64,000 nt of DNA from Nephromyces sp. MM_2019 (GCA_015657535.1 JADHZB010000472.1:1-64000); one strand, 5' to 3'. Shown: positions 26,095 to 39,547, numbered from the stretch's first letter. Numbers and translations are program-made. Notes: generated from the sequence alone by a model not told the origin.

Positions 26095-27644
26095 ACATCG
26101 GAACAAGGCCTCACATCCTTCAAAAGCACACCAAGATGAAAGCTCATCTACTATTTTTGACTTCAAAAGTCTCAGTGATGCTAGCCATAAGAAGAATCTC
26201 TCAATACTCAAAATTTTTAGAATATAACAATCAAATAAACAAGGATTTATTCATTTTTATGTTAGAATTTCTTTTATTCCATCCATAGCCTCCAAATTTT
26301 ATTGTGGCCTGCTTGAATTATATATCTAAATGCTCCATTTCCACCAATTGCTGAACACTAAGCTCTCATGTCAAGTACTAAAACCAAAAATGCTTTTAGC
26401 TTTGCTATTTTTAGAACATTTACTTTACTATTGATTTGAATTTATTATATTAAACTTTTAAAATTGAATCAAATTATCGAAATTATCATTTTTATGCCTA
26501 GACCGTGCCTAATTTTAAATAGAAAGGTATATCTAAACATTCCAAGTTGTCATATCCTACTTATTTCTTATGGAAATCCTCAACCACGATATCGTGAGGC
26601 TTTTACTCGTCTAATTATCAACACTTTGACTTAGTTGCTTTATATAGAACTTATAATCCTAACATTATAATCTTCTGGATAGATGAAGAGTCACGATTTT
26701 TTCATCGACATTAGAAACATTTTACATGTAAAAAGATACAGCCAATGATAAAAAATTAGAGCCTTAACAAAACAATTATTTTATAACAGCTAGAAAAGCT
26801 CATCAGCAGTAAAAAATTTACTTAAGCAGGTTTTATAGCTTTTTTAAGTTTAGTATTAGCTTTATTATAAAGCTATAAGGAAGCTTTACTAGAAGTTTAC
26901 CAGATAAAAGTCTAGTCTTTTCAATAATAACGAAAATTGAGCGTAGCATTATCTCAATTTGAGTCTTTGTTTCAAAACACATGTTTAAGAATCCCATTGA
27001 AAGCTTAAAATTGCTAGATTCGATTCTTGTGAGTATTTTGTTCTAGGATACTATCTATAAAAGTTGAAAGTTTTGATTTTTAGCTATTCAATTGTGGAAT
27101 CTTTCGGATTTTACTTAAATAAGCTTAGTTTGCACTTGTACATATGTATATATATATATATATATATATAATTACACATCACTAGCAATGCAGCCAGGTT
27201 TAGAAAAGCCCTCAGCCTTTATAAAAGCACCCTAGTAATCAACAGTTTCAATTTACTTAGCTTTGGTGCTAGTGAAAAATGCTTTGGTACTAGTGAAAAA
27301 TTTCAAACTACAAGCTAATGCAAAATTAATTTAGTATTAGCTTTATAACGAAAATTTGCTGCCTATTTAAGTCAGAATCAACTTACTTAAATATGCTGCA
27401 AAATAAATTTAGCACTTAATTTAAGTTAAACACTTAGAAACAAGAATAAATTATTTAATTTTTGATATTCATCAGTGAATATCTAACTAAAAAATTTTTT
27501 TAATCATTAAAACTTATACTTTTCTTTCAACATTATTGAATATCTAAAGTCTCCCTTTATTGAATCGATATGATCAAGATACCAAAGTGTTATTATAACA
27601 TTTTGTATACGTGTAGAGAATATTAGAATAAAATAAATACTGAA
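26095..27644. repeat. intergenic region with TA tract and 21-bp duplication
   Basis: No exon-like frame. Contains a TA microsatellite (about 27147-27171) and two adjacent copies of a 21-bp unit GCTTTGGTRCTAGTGAAAAAT at 27260-27280 and 27281-27301, differing by one base. Words such as TTAGCTT and AAGCTTT are frequent. It includes the promoter of the downstream claudin-like gene. Confidence 0.75.
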
Positions 27645-29224
27645 ATGGGTAAGAGAAAAGATAAGAAAGAATCTTTACCGGAATTTACAAGCTCCATTGG
27701 CTGGTTATGGAACTTGATGGGATTGTTAATAGTTATAGCAACCATAGTTCAAATATTCACATTAATTAATCAAAGTTGGAGGGTGGCTCAAAAAATTGGT
27801 AATTGTATTTAAAATCACTGCAGTCTAAAAATTTTTAGAATAAAATTTTCGAATCTACTTAAACTTGAACAGTATACACTTATAAATTTCGAAACTCAAG
27901 GCTTAATCATCAAGTAGGAATAACACATTACGGATTATTCAAAGTAAATTATGACGCAAACTCTTCACAACAGAGTTGGGACGTTAAAGTCCAGATTGCA
28001 AAAGTAAGCTTCAGAATTTTAACTAATTTATAAAATTAATGGATTATAACCTTTCCAATTTAAGGTTAAAGCAATGGCTGCGGCACAAATCGGCCAACAG
28101 CCTGTGCCTGGGGCAACTTTAAATATGTGGTCTAGTATGTGCCCCCCACCCTGTCAAGATGCTGTAATTTTCAGGGCACAAGCATATGACTTGATGAGAA
28201 CAACTAATACCATAGTAATTAAGAATTTTTTATAGTCTATAATCTTTTAGATTAAATTGTTGAGACTATCCTCAGCTCTTGGCTGGTTTAGCATTAAGTG
28301 GTGCTATAGCTTTAGGTGGAGTAGCTTGGATGATAATTATGGGGAGAGACTACCTTATTATAATAGTAAAATTAGATTTATTTTGTTCAATTTCGAGTTT
28401 ACAAATTTATATAAATATTCAGGGCTGTTGGCTAGTCTCCTTGATAATTTGTTCAGGAGCTTTGGGCTATTGGTATTATGACACAACGGTAACATGGAGA
28501 AACATTGTATCTAAGGAGCAAGTAATTTGTTGAATTTTTCAAGTTTTAAAAAATAAAATTAATATTATTCTATTCTCAATTAAAGGTTCCATTTCCTGAG
28601 GTAGGATTATCATTTTTCTTGAATTTAGGGGTAATTGGGATATATTTAATAACGGCTTGTGGAATACACATTGCTAATACCATTGACCAGCATAAACGAA
28701 AAGCTCAGGTTAATTTTTTTTGGCACATGTTAGATTCCCAATAACTTCAATTTACACTTTGCAGATTGAAAGAGATATGGCAATCAATTTATTAAACGAA
28801 AATAATACCCGTGAGTTCAAAACATAACAATAACTTGGTTGAAATCATTCGTTTTCGATCACTTTTTTGTAGAAAACCCAAATATTTATGATGGTTTTAA
28901 AGATTTACAACAACAGATGCCTCCTGAAACTTCATCGTCTTGGATGCCTGGTTTCTTTCCAGGTGCAGGTATGGGATTCAACACACAACAACCATTTGGC
29001 CAAAATCTAGTACCGAGCCAGTATAACCCTGGTATGATGCCTGGCTTTGGATACCCTCAACAACAATCTAACTTATGGTCTACATCACCAGACCCAAGAT
29101 CACAATGGGGCAGTCAAAAACCAAACCAAAAGGTAAATTTTTTTTGAGATATCAAACATGTTATTCACATTAGTTTCTCTTATTCCAACATCAGACTCAG
29201 GGGTTTGGCAATTTTCCAAGATGA
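27645..29224 (+). CDS. CLAMP-like claudin-family four-helix membrane protein
   Basis: Nine exons with consistent phases (27645-27798, 27873-28003, 28065-28214, 28276-28365, 28423-28521, 28586-28708, 28765-28810, 28873-29132, 29195-29224) give 360 residues. There are four predicted membrane helices: about residues 20-43 (WNLMGLLIVIATIVQIF), about 147-167 (LLAGLALSGAIALGGVAWMI), 175-195 and 215-237. The large first loop holds W-x3-C-x3-C (MWSSMCPPPC), like the claudin W-C-C signature. The tail is rich in Pro, Gln, Met and Gly (WMPGFFPGAGMGFN). CLAMP, the claudin-like apicomplexan microneme protein needed for host-cell invasion, has this same topology and a proline-rich tail. I recognise the architecture rather than a long sequence match, so the family name is probable, not certain. 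Confidence 0.75.
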
Positions 29225-29618
29225 GGCTAAATTTATACTTAAACAATAATTATATTTCGTTGAACATATAGGCCTCGAGCTATGAAATTATTAGACTTTT
29301 ATCACCTATAAGTCATCACTTCGAATTTTATAAATCATCCAACTCAATTATCTCATAATTGCTTGAGGCTTAAGTTTATATTTATTATATAATGAAAATC
29401 ATTCAGATTGTTATTAAAATTAAAGTAATCACTTTTAAATAATAAAACATTCCAATCCAACATCAACGTAAAATTAGTTTTTTTAAAAATCATTTAAAAC
29501 ATTTCAGTAAATTTAGGAAAGGTTGGGTAGGGGAAAAATTCAATAATTCTCAGTTATGTAATCCATGATTTAGTTTTATCAATAAATCTTTGAGAATCCA
29601 AAGGTTGAATAGATGGAC
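29225..29618. other. convergent 3' intergenic region
   Basis: About 400 bp between the 3' ends of the claudin-like gene (+) and the TPPP gene (-). AT-rich; nothing further seen. Confidence 0.6.
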
Positions 29619-30297
29619 TCAATTTCTTTGCGTAGTAAAACTTTGATGTGCGCCACGTAGAGTCGCTGGTGTTCTATCACATAACTGATCAAGAGTTATA
29701 TGCTTGATTTGCTGTGGTTCATTTGGATCATACTTTGAAAAGCCTGAGTTAAATTTTGTAAGTGGCTTATCTATAGTCGAAGGCCCTCCATGGGCATGAA
29801 CACCTGTATAAGTGCTCTTATCTTCATATAGTCTAACTGGTTGAGCTTTAGTTCCAGTGTAGGATGGTCCTTCAGTCGAGCATAGGGCTTTTACAATCTC
29901 TTCACGGCTCATTTCCTTTTTTTTAGCAATTTGGCTTACTGCGTTTTCAAACTCTTGAAATTTAATCCATTTGGCACCCTTGAAAAAGTAAATAATTAAA
30001 CTTTTCGTGTTTGAGAACTATTTCCAGGTAAACAACATTTTCTGCTATTAGGTTTTATATGAATAATATAATAAGGGATCAATATTATAAATTAAAGATT
30101 TTTTATGTTTCGATCATCGATTTAAAAACATTGCTCATCATTACCTTTTGCTTCACTTTAGTAAAAATTAAGTCGCATGTGGTTGTATTGAAATTTTTGT
30201 CAAGCAATTTGGTTTCTCTGCATAACTTAACAAAAGTACGGCTATCCATATCCTCTTTACTAAGTGTGTAGAGATGGAATATTTCCCAAAGTGACAT
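29619..30297 (-). CDS. TPPP: TPPP/p25-alpha family protein
   Basis: TPPP proteins bind and bundle microtubules; in apicomplexans relatives sit at the conoid or in flagellated stages. Two exons (30297-30145, 29978-29619) give 170 residues. The N-terminal p25-alpha core has an EF-hand-like helical layout (LWEIFHLYTLSKEDMDSR, then FVKLCRETKLLDKNF, then KWIKFQEFENAV). The C-terminal part has the typical block VRLYEDKSTYTGVHAHGGP and ends with CDRTPATLRGAHQSF. There is no doublecortin (DCX) domain after the HGGP block, so this is a TPPP and not an apicortin, which fuses partial p25-alpha with DCX. Start ATG at 30297; an in-frame TTG upstream was ignored. The gene is convergent with the claudin-like gene. 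Confidence 0.92.
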
Positions 30298-31127
30298 TTT
30301 AGCTAATTTACCCAATTAATTTAAGTTAAATCATTGAAAATTTAATTGTTGGAAAGAAATTATTTATTGACTATTTTCTTGCAGGATGAGATAATTAGAA
30401 ATTTTATTTAAAATTGACTTTTTATGCCCAAATAGATTTTTCTCATGTAAGTGAAATTGGATATTTATAACTTTGAACTCAGTTAATGAATAATTCATTA
30501 ACTTTAATTATGAGCTAAAATTGAAAATTAAAACATAACGACTTAATTTATTCTAAAAGTATCACTATGATCTAGAGTAAGCTTTTGGAAATTAAAAAAA
30601 ACGTTTAAACTAATCGAGCATTTAAAGTCAATAGTTGTGGCAAACCTAATAAAAACCATTCCTATAAGTATTAAAGAAATTGTAGATATGTTGTAAACTA
30701 GTAAGTCCTTACGAATTGAACATCATATTTCAATTGATCTCCAGTTGCAAAATTTATTGCTACAAACTTGTAGCTGTTTTAATATGAAACCCTGATACAA
30801 ATACTTGCTGTAGTTATTTTGTAGCTCTGCTAATTTATAAAGAATGGATTGATGTTATATGACTTAGATCACTTTTACTAAGCAATTTGTACTTGATGAT
30901 TTTATTATAAGGAGTTTATTTAGAAAATTGAAATATGAACCAAGAAATAAGATGAGAGTTAACAACATTAGGAAATGATATGAAATAATCCTGGAGACTT
31001 CTAGATAATTTCTAAAAAATCCTATTTCAATAATAAGTTGTTGATTTTCTTGTTAGCTCAAATTTATCTATTGAGATCCTTTGAATAGAGAAACAAACCC
31101 AGTCTGGAGCAACTTATTAATTTTTAG
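30298..31127. other. intergenic region upstream of TPPP
   Basis: 830 bp AT-rich gap between the start of TPPP (-) and the 3' end of the SPEF2-like gene (-). No exon-like frame or motif was recognised. Confidence 0.6.
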
Positions 31128-34100
31128 CTACGTGGCTTTGTTACATATTTCCATCAAATTTTTATAACCCTTTATCTTATATCTATCGCCAAACATTAGT
31201 AAGAAGTACATACACGCTTTAGAGTTAACGAAGCTGTCCAAGCTTAAATTTGAGTTTGGATTGAAGCGAGGTGGACTAGCACTATTTTCTTCCATCAGGG
31301 AATGTTTATTATTGTGCTCCTCTTCTAGCTCATTAACGAGCATAGATAGTGAAGACTCTGATTCAAAATTGTTAAGGTCTCCGAAATTATTTCGAAAGTC
31401 TTTTACTGCTAGAATCTCATTTATTTCTTTAACTGTGAAACCAGTTTTGCCAAACAATTCAGAACTCAAATTATCCTCAACATTATTCATTATCCATAGC
31501 CTCTTAATTAGCCCTCTATGTGGAGAGGTATCCAGGCATAGATAACTTAATAGGAATTGTATAGATACTCTTTGCTTTTGTAATAAATAAAGTTGTTAAT
31601 TTTTAGTATTTTATTTATAATTGACTTCACTTTTACCTTGCTAAGATCTGCGGTGTTATATAATTGAATTGGTATGGCTTCTTGATCTTCTTTTAAAAAC
31701 TCGGTATTTTGGTTCATTCTTGACGGTGTTAATTCCAAGAAAATTTTAAAAATAACCAAATTGACAAGATCCACACTGTAGCAAAACTTTGAATTATCTG
31801 ATTAGAAGTTATAAAATTTTAGACCACTTGATAATTAATGTTAAAAGCTTAGTACTACCAAAACTTGCTATGTTCAAGTGTTTGCCTAAACTTATAGAGT
31901 TAATGTCTTCAAATGATGCTGTGCTAGTTAAAAGCATTGCACTGGGGCGATTTTGACTTCGTAGAAGGTTTAAAAATTTAATTTTTATCTGTTAAAGTGC
32001 CGAGTTTATTTCGATAATATATCAACTGATGCATATCAAGATTTACTTCAAATAATGTTGAGAGGCTTGGGAAGTCTTTGTAACCAATGATTAAACATAA
32101 CAAAAATTGAATCGGATCCAAGTACCCTTCACCTTCATCAAAGCTCTCCACGAAAGCATTTAACCATGCCCAAGAACAGTACTGCCAATTCTTGGATAAG
32201 TGGTGTTTGTTAAGTTTTCTTGCTGAAAATATCATATCTTGCATCAGTCCCTAATGAGAACACTAGCTTATTATTTACAGGAATTGCTTAGGATTGTTTT
32301 AATACTTTAACTTTGATCACCGATGTCCCTTTATCTTTTGTTATACCTTTTATCCTACCCAGTAGCTCAAGGACAAACGAGGCTGATATTTCCCAGTTCT
32401 CGAAATTTGCGTAGACATTATGTTGTATCTTTTTAGCTTTTGAAAAATTCACTTCCACTGGCTTGTAATTCCAAGCTATATAAAATTATAAATCGTAAAG
32501 TAGCTCTCTAATTTTAATTATAATCAATATTTAGATTTACTTATTTCACTATTCATTAAATTAGCCACTGTTTTAGACTCTAGCCTAAGCTTCATTGATT
32601 TATCTATTCTTTGTAGATACTCGACGTAGTGTGAAGTCCAGTGACCAATCCAGTTTTCAATATCAAATATAAATTTATCAAATCCCTTTTTGTGAGATTT
32701 AGCTTTTTCTATCGACCACTTTTTTAGTTTTTCTAAACTCAATTTAAAATTTGCTCTATTTTCTATATGACATAGCCTCACCTCATACGATAAAGAACCT
32801 AAATTAAAATATGAAAAGATTTTTCAGTCAAAACTAAATTAATAGGATAATCATTTCTATAATACTCATTGTTTCATTTTTAGAGTTATCTGAGATTGCT
32901 CTATAATATGTATCAATTTCTTCAAATTCATTTTCTTGCAACCTGGTCTCCCTTAGTGCTCTTGAGAGTCCAAGCTAATTCAAAAGTAAAAATAGAGATT
33001 ATTTGGAAATCATTTCTAAACTTTAGTCTGACTTCTATGAGTTTTTCAAAACTTTCAACAGATAAGCTTTCAGTAGAGACTGACTCTTTAAAGCTTGATA
33101 GATTTTCATCTTCAAAGTCCTTTGCTACATTTGGTTCCCCACCGGATCTTGATATCTGCACTAATACATCTTTAGGGAAAATATCTTCAATAAATGCTTG
33201 GATTTTTTTAAACCTAGTTTATGACCAAAAATTTTAACTTGCACCATTTAAGCCATATAACAAAATCTAGTAAACACACTTTTCTAGTTCTATTTTTATA
33301 AGACTAAGATAGTTGTTATACAGTTGCTCAAGAAACACATTAAGCTGTTGAGTATTTTGGGTTTCTTCAAGCATTTGAATGGCTCTTTCACATTTTTGGA
33401 GAAATAAACTCCATGATTTTCTCATAAATTGGTCAATTTCAATGTACAAGGTATTCTGTTTAAAATTGTTTTTTAGAGTCAGGTAGAAATATGCTATAGG
33501 AAATACAATGCGCTTACTATCGAATCTGCATTTACAATTTGACTTATGTGATAGGATTCTTCTATCATTTTTCTAAATTCAACTAAAAGCTGCTCGTGCT
33601 CCTTATTTTCCATCAAAAAGCTAATAAACGACTCTTTCACATGACACTGATCACATTTTGATTTTGTCTCATTGTGGACAAAAATGGTCAGTTCCTTGCA
33701 AAATTTTCATGTTAAGTTTATAGTAATTAATTTCTAGCATAATTCACTCTTGCTAAAGAGCATTTCACTCCTTAACCTTTGCTAGACTTGTGAGATACTT
33801 AGAGCTTATACTCCTCCAAGTTTCTAGATATTCCTTTTTGTTTTGCTGCTGATAGTTATTTATTTCGGCTTGCACAAACTGGAAAGGTGATAAATCTGAA
33901 TTTTGTTGTAGCACATGTATCTATATATGCATAATTCTATTATATATATATAAATGTTAGTGTTAAACACCTAAGGAACTGGGAAGATCAGAACCATACA
34001 TTTCAGACTCGTTTGAACGCTCAAAATTAATTAGACTTTGCCTTTGCGGTTGCTCTTGGTAACACGGTGACTCGTGATGTTGATTTGCTTAAAATTCAGT

Positions 34101-37100
34101 TAGAATAGGAGCTCATAGAATTATTTTTTCTAGGTTATGAAAGTATTATATACTAAGTTTAGGAGATTCAGGCTTTTTTGGATCGCTTATATGATCTTGA
34201 TTCTCGGTTACCCGGTTACACTCTTGAATCTTTTTATAGTTGTACAATATCGAGAAACCACACACATTTCATAAATAACTATATGCTCACTAGATTAATT
34301 ACTTTATCCTCATAACAATCTTCAGACAATTTAATGCTATGAAACTTTATATGATTCTTTAAAAAAATTTAATTTAGATAAAGAATTCAAAACATATAGT
34401 AGATTTTAGAAAAAATAAGCTAAACTATCTCAGTGGAAGTTTTTTGACCCACTTCTCCATAATAATTTTTCAATTGTGATTGAAACTCCCGTATGGTATA
34501 ATTGTAGTCATTGTAGTGTTCTTGTACTTTGATCTGAATTCATAAGTAAACAAAGCTATTGCATATATGCTAAAACACTTATAGCACACAAAACTAGGGT
34601 AATGAATACGCTTCATGCTTCACCAGGCCCTAACGTTATTGTCGCTTCCTTCGAGTAGACTTTTTTTCTTATCTTTAATTATTTCCATCTCACTTTCATA
34701 TAAATGTAGTATAAGGTCAATGTCTTGGTTCACATGTATGTTAGGCTCATCCTTTAGAGTAAAAAAGAAGTTTAGGCAAAGATTCATTTAAGCAAATCTT
34801 TATTAAAGCAAAGATTTTTATCACTTGGACTTGTGAATCTGGGTACAAAGGTGCTAAATAGAGCGAATCAATCATTTCCCTTCTTAACTTAGAAATCTCC
34901 TCCTCTCTTTCAGAATTGTTTCCCATCAAATTATTTCGGAGAGATGCAAATTGAGAGATATTACAAGGGTAATTAAGTAATAACCAGCCTTTGCTAGATG
35001 TATTGTCTAAAGATCCTTTTTTGTTTAGATAATCTATTTCCTTGAGCCTTTTTAATATCACTTCAGAGTAAATTGATTCATTTATTGCTTGACCTCTAAG
35101 GGAAGTGAAAATAAAATATGAATTAGCTATTATGCTGTGTAGTCAATATTTTTTCAAACCTATTTAGCTCCCCCGATGCTTTTATTGCAAGTTCTATATA
35201 TTGATTATCTTTTAAGTCTAAATGTGATGTGTTTTTACAATTTCAAAATTAGCTTTATATTCACTCTCAATTTGAATCGAACCATTTTTACTATTTAAAA
35301 TACTAATTGATGATTTAAGAATCTCCTTGGGATCAATAATTTCCATGTCTAATTTTTTCGAGACGTTTCTCGTTAGCACTTTTAATTTTTCTGATGGCCT
35401 CCCTAGTATGATACACCTTTTTGAACCTTCAGTACTCGAATTTTTAAGTGTGACTAGCTGCTTTAATCTAAGAAAGTCTTGAAAACAAGCTTTATCATTA
35501 TTTACACTTTTTTTTTACCTCTCTTTATAAAGTTTGTCCACAATTATTCCTACACCATAAAACCTTCGACACCCTCCTGAACCAATTGATTAGGAAACTT
35601 TTATGTGCTTTAAGTTTCAATTAAATTCATTCACTACCTTGTTCAAAATTATTTAGATAATGCTCACTATAATTATCAGAGCTTTCGATAGGGACCTGGT
35701 TAATGTGAATTTATAACAAGGCTATTATTTAAAATGACATTTTGCTTGATCTACAATTTTAAACTCTTACATTGCTAATATCTCTATCAAAACTGTCCAA
35801 ATTTGTTTCTATAGCATTTTCAAGCTCATCGGTGAGATAGGATTTCATCATATTTTTCACAATATTGCTTACATATTCCTTGACATCTAAACATGAATGT
35901 GTTTAAAAAGATATGTATGACACTTGTGAGTTATATATGAATCTACTTGTATTGTTCATAAGCATTTGAAAGCTTTCTTTATTTATCAATTTCCGAATTT
36001 CCATGAAAATCTCTTCATCACTGCAGTTCAGCCTTCTATTTGAGCACCAAAACTCTAAATTTACACTCTAATTGATAAAAGATGGGCTTAACCTAATATA
36101 AATGAGCTTTTAAATAAGTCAAATTTAACTCATTCACCGAATCAGATATCTCTCTCAAATGGATTTCAAAATTGACTAAATCAATAACTTTTCTTATAAT
36201 TCTTTCACACTTGGAGTAGTTTTCAAATTCTTTTCTAGCCTAATTGTTGGATTGTGTAAGAATAGCAAAGATATTTTATCTTCTAGGCATATATAATTTA
36301 CTTCATCCTGTGATTCCCAAACTTTTTGTAAATTATTCTTTTCATTTTTTAAAAATTTCATTAACCGATTTTGATAACTTATAATGTAACATGATGGAAA
36401 TTATTCAAATCTTCAAATGTTTTTTCTTTGGATAAGGTAATATAGCACTTTTAATTATACCTCTCAGCAATAATTTCCTCCTCCTTATGTTTTGACTTTC
36501 TATTACCCATTAACTGGATGTATGGAATTTAAAAATATTTATTTTACTCCAAGATAACAAAAAGGGATTTATCTATACCTTTGAATGCAATATGCCTTTG
36601 CTATTAGCGTTATGAGAAAGCTTTGCCTCAAAACTAAGCTCAATTTAAGGTGCTAAAATTAATTTTAAGAAAGAAACAAAACTTCACATACCTATCTATA
36701 AATTTTTGGTTATGCCTTTCTCTTGTGTTAGGGAAATTACTCCTAAAACCCTTAGCATGTATATTTTATCTCTTTTAAATGAAACTGAACAAGTGAGTCT
36801 AGCTGGACATGAACCTGAAGGAGTAAATTAGACTCTAAAGCTATTCTAGCTTTTTCTAAGCTCCTATCTATCGCTTCTCTATTCACTGTGGACGTTTCCA
36901 ACCTGTAAATAGGATTGCATATATTTTGTTAAATATTGTTTTATGGAGGATAAGCTTTGAATATTATCAAAATTGAAACCCACTTGTTTGAATTATTTTT
37001 TGGACATTTTGCTTGGTCAAGCGTTTGCCATTTAAAAAATTGGACTGTAAATTTGGAATAATTTTAAAGCAAGAATTAATTAAAAAAGTTTTAAATTTGA

Positions 37101-38072
37101 TAATTATTTAAATAGCATGTGCCAATAGCCTTCTTAGTTTACACTATCAGTATACATTAATTCATTCACAAAAAATTGTTTCTTATGACTTTTTTTATCT
37201 TGCATATCTTTGGGTGTTTTTACTTTATGAACCCTGCTTGTACCAAAGTGACTGAAATACAAAGTAAGAACTTTTATGCATGATACTATTAATAAATCAT
37301 TAGTTTTAAACTTTGATTCTGTTTGCTCTTTTATGTCTTTTGGGCAGGTATTCAAATGTGATTGATCCCTAATAAAAATTTATTAAGAAATAATAAACTT
37401 ACTTTGGTTATTATTAACCATCCATTTTAATCTCACAATTTCGCTTTACTTTCGCTATTAGAGCAGATTTTATGTCCCTTAAGAAAGATTAATTTTTTTA
37501 ATTTTGTATGATCAGGCGTTTTGGTTTGACTAAAAGATATGTTTATTATAATTGATTATTTATAAATTCTAACCTTGAAACTACTTATGTAATATCCACT
37601 TCCGTCATATATTTGTGCCTTTTTGATAATTTGTAACAATAATCTTTCACAGGCTCCTTTGTTTCTATGAATTATGGCCTTATAAGAGCAATGTAGAACA
37701 ATTTTAAATTAGATTTTTGGATTGCTCAAATAGCTATTTTTAAGTATCTACTTTTGTTCTTCTACAACTTAATTTTATGCCAATTGATTCAAAAATGGGA
37801 TTTAATAGCTTGAAATTATTGATTTGAGCATCAAGAGAGGTACTAAAGGATATTTGAGATAGCTTTGACTTCAATTTTGATCTCAAATTTTAACTTGTTA
37901 GTAATTTAGTCATTCACCTATTTATAAATGGTTCTAAGTCATCAATAATTCCATTTTTAAAGAATAGCACAGCATAGCCAAATCCACTCGAAAGTAGGCT
38001 AGAAAAGTTATCCTCAGGATTAAAATACTCAGTAACACATCCTTTTGAGCCCAGCAAACTTTTCTTAGTCAT
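31128..38072 (-). CDS. SPEF2: CPC1/SPEF2-like axonemal central-pair protein
   Basis: CPC1 (Chlamydomonas) and SPEF2 (mammals) build the C1 central-pair projection of motile axonemes, so the likely role is in flagellated microgametes. The N-terminus (ATG 38072) gives a CH-like domain over three exons: FSSGFGYAVLFFKNG, then SKLKSKLSQISF, then INNFKLLNPIFESIGIKL, then AIIHRNKGACERLLLQIIKK; order and spacing follow the SPEF2 CH domain. A central adenylate-kinase-like region follows (about 35460-34900): GSKRCIILGRPSEKLK, KKLDMEIIDPKEIL, then KGWLLLNYPCNISQFASL, which matches the kinase GW-x-L-x-x-x-P block. The P-loop lacks its GSGKS. Long coiled-coil exons and an EF-hand-like region (FDEGEGYLDPIQFLLCLI, about 32100) complete it. 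Many small exons were not all joined; the gene could be split in two near 31500, but a single gene of roughly 1,600 residues fits SPEF2. Confidence 0.72.
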
Positions 38073-38428
38073 TTTTAATAGTCAAAAATTTTCTAGTTTC
38101 TAGTGTTAGCCAATTTTGATATATATAAATTATTATTTAGTAATCTGAAAGAAATAAGTTCAAGCTTGTTTCATTACTACGTATTAATATACTGTAATGA
38201 AGTATAATTTTGTTTAAAGCTAATAATATTAATCTGGCTAGCTACCCACCACAATTTAGTAAATTTAATTATAAAAATTTCTTGAGTTTTTGATTCTTAG
38301 CATCAATGTTTCAAAATGTGATTAAGTTATATAATTTTCATTATAAGTTTGCCAATTCAAAATGCGTTTGCTTTCTGACTTGTAGATAGTGATATGCGTT
38401 TTAAAATTATTTTAGAGAAAATTTTGTA
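38073..38428. promoter_or_regulatory. shared divergent intergenic region SPEF2 / AP2
   Basis: 356 bp separate the divergent starts of the SPEF2-like gene (38072, -) and the second AP2 gene (38429, +), so both promoters must lie here or overlap. No specific binding site can be named. Confidence 0.6.
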
Positions 38429-39547
38429 ATGCCCTCATCTGGTTGTAAGGGTGTAAGTTGGAATAATCGAATGAAAGCGTGGTTGACATTTTATTATGAT
38501 AATAAAGTTAGAAGAAGCCGCACTTTCCACCCAAAAAATTACAACAATGACATACAAGTAAAATTATCATAATAAATAATAATTTTGCCTAGCTAATCTT
38601 GTTAATTCTATTATTAATTCTTTCAGAAGTCTTTGAAGGCTGCAATAGATTTTGCTAAAACAGTTAATACTGGACCAAGAGCTACATCATATAATTTAAA
38701 AGAGGTAATAGGGAATCCTATTAAGAAAAAGCCAAGCCTAGGGCTATATAAATATATCTCGAAATGCTCTTATGAATATGCAAACCGGATTAAAAGTTCA
38801 GATAAGCAATGTATTTTTCACAAAAAGACAAAAAAGGCTAAGAAACCAAAAATAAATTATCATGAAGATTTCTTAGAAGATCTAAATTATGAACTGAGTT
38901 CTAAAAATTGGCTCAGATCATCTTTGTCACCAAATTTTCCCATCGAACCTTCTACTGATAAATTCGACTATGTTTCTATTGAAGATCTAGTTGGTACTTC
39001 TAGAGAATTAGGAAGTAAACTTTCGTCTAATCAAAATTTTAATGATTTAAAAAGTGCTAAAGAAGAAATCATGACATTGGAGAGGAAATCAAGCAACAAT
39101 ATTTTTCTAGAGTTGCAACTTTCAGAAAATAAACGTGATATCTTTACATTTGATCCTGAGCATATACAACAATCCATTGAATTTTTTCACAATAGCAGAA
39201 ATTTCGATGATGAAAACCAAAAACTGAGGAGAAAAGGATCAAATGATTCAATTATATATTCTTCTAGATTCTCAAATTCGTGTTATTACAAATCTTATTC
39301 TGGCTTTACAACAGGTATTTCAAATAAAGAATTATGTGATTTTAATACTCGAAATAAAGTACATATTAAGTCTTTGTTACTTTTTTCAGCCTTGATATTA
39401 AGGCAAGGTAGTAACTCTATGGATAGCACTAGCATAGAAATGCCTACTCAGGTATTGTCTACTGATTCTATTGAAAAATGGGGTACAGTTTCAAACGGTG
39501 GAAGCTTTTACTCACGTAACGGGTTTTTTGACAAATTATTTAATTAA
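38429..39547 (+). CDS. ApiAP2-type protein with N-terminal AP2 domain
   Basis: Two exons (38429-38557, 38627-39547) give 349 residues. An AP2 domain opens the protein at about residues 5-55: [20 protein letters not shown], then [15 protein letters not shown] across the splice, then [13 protein letters not shown]. This keeps the G-V-x-W, the central W, the basic strand and the amphipathic helix of the family. The remaining 290 residues are Ser/Asn/Lys-rich with no recognised domain (no ACDC). Start ATG at 38429 follows stops in the upstream frame. Likely a sequence-specific nuclear regulator; targets unknown. Confidence 0.88.

Noticed and set aside
29619..30297. Apicortin
   Set aside because: The DCX domain that defines apicortin is missing after the HGGP block.
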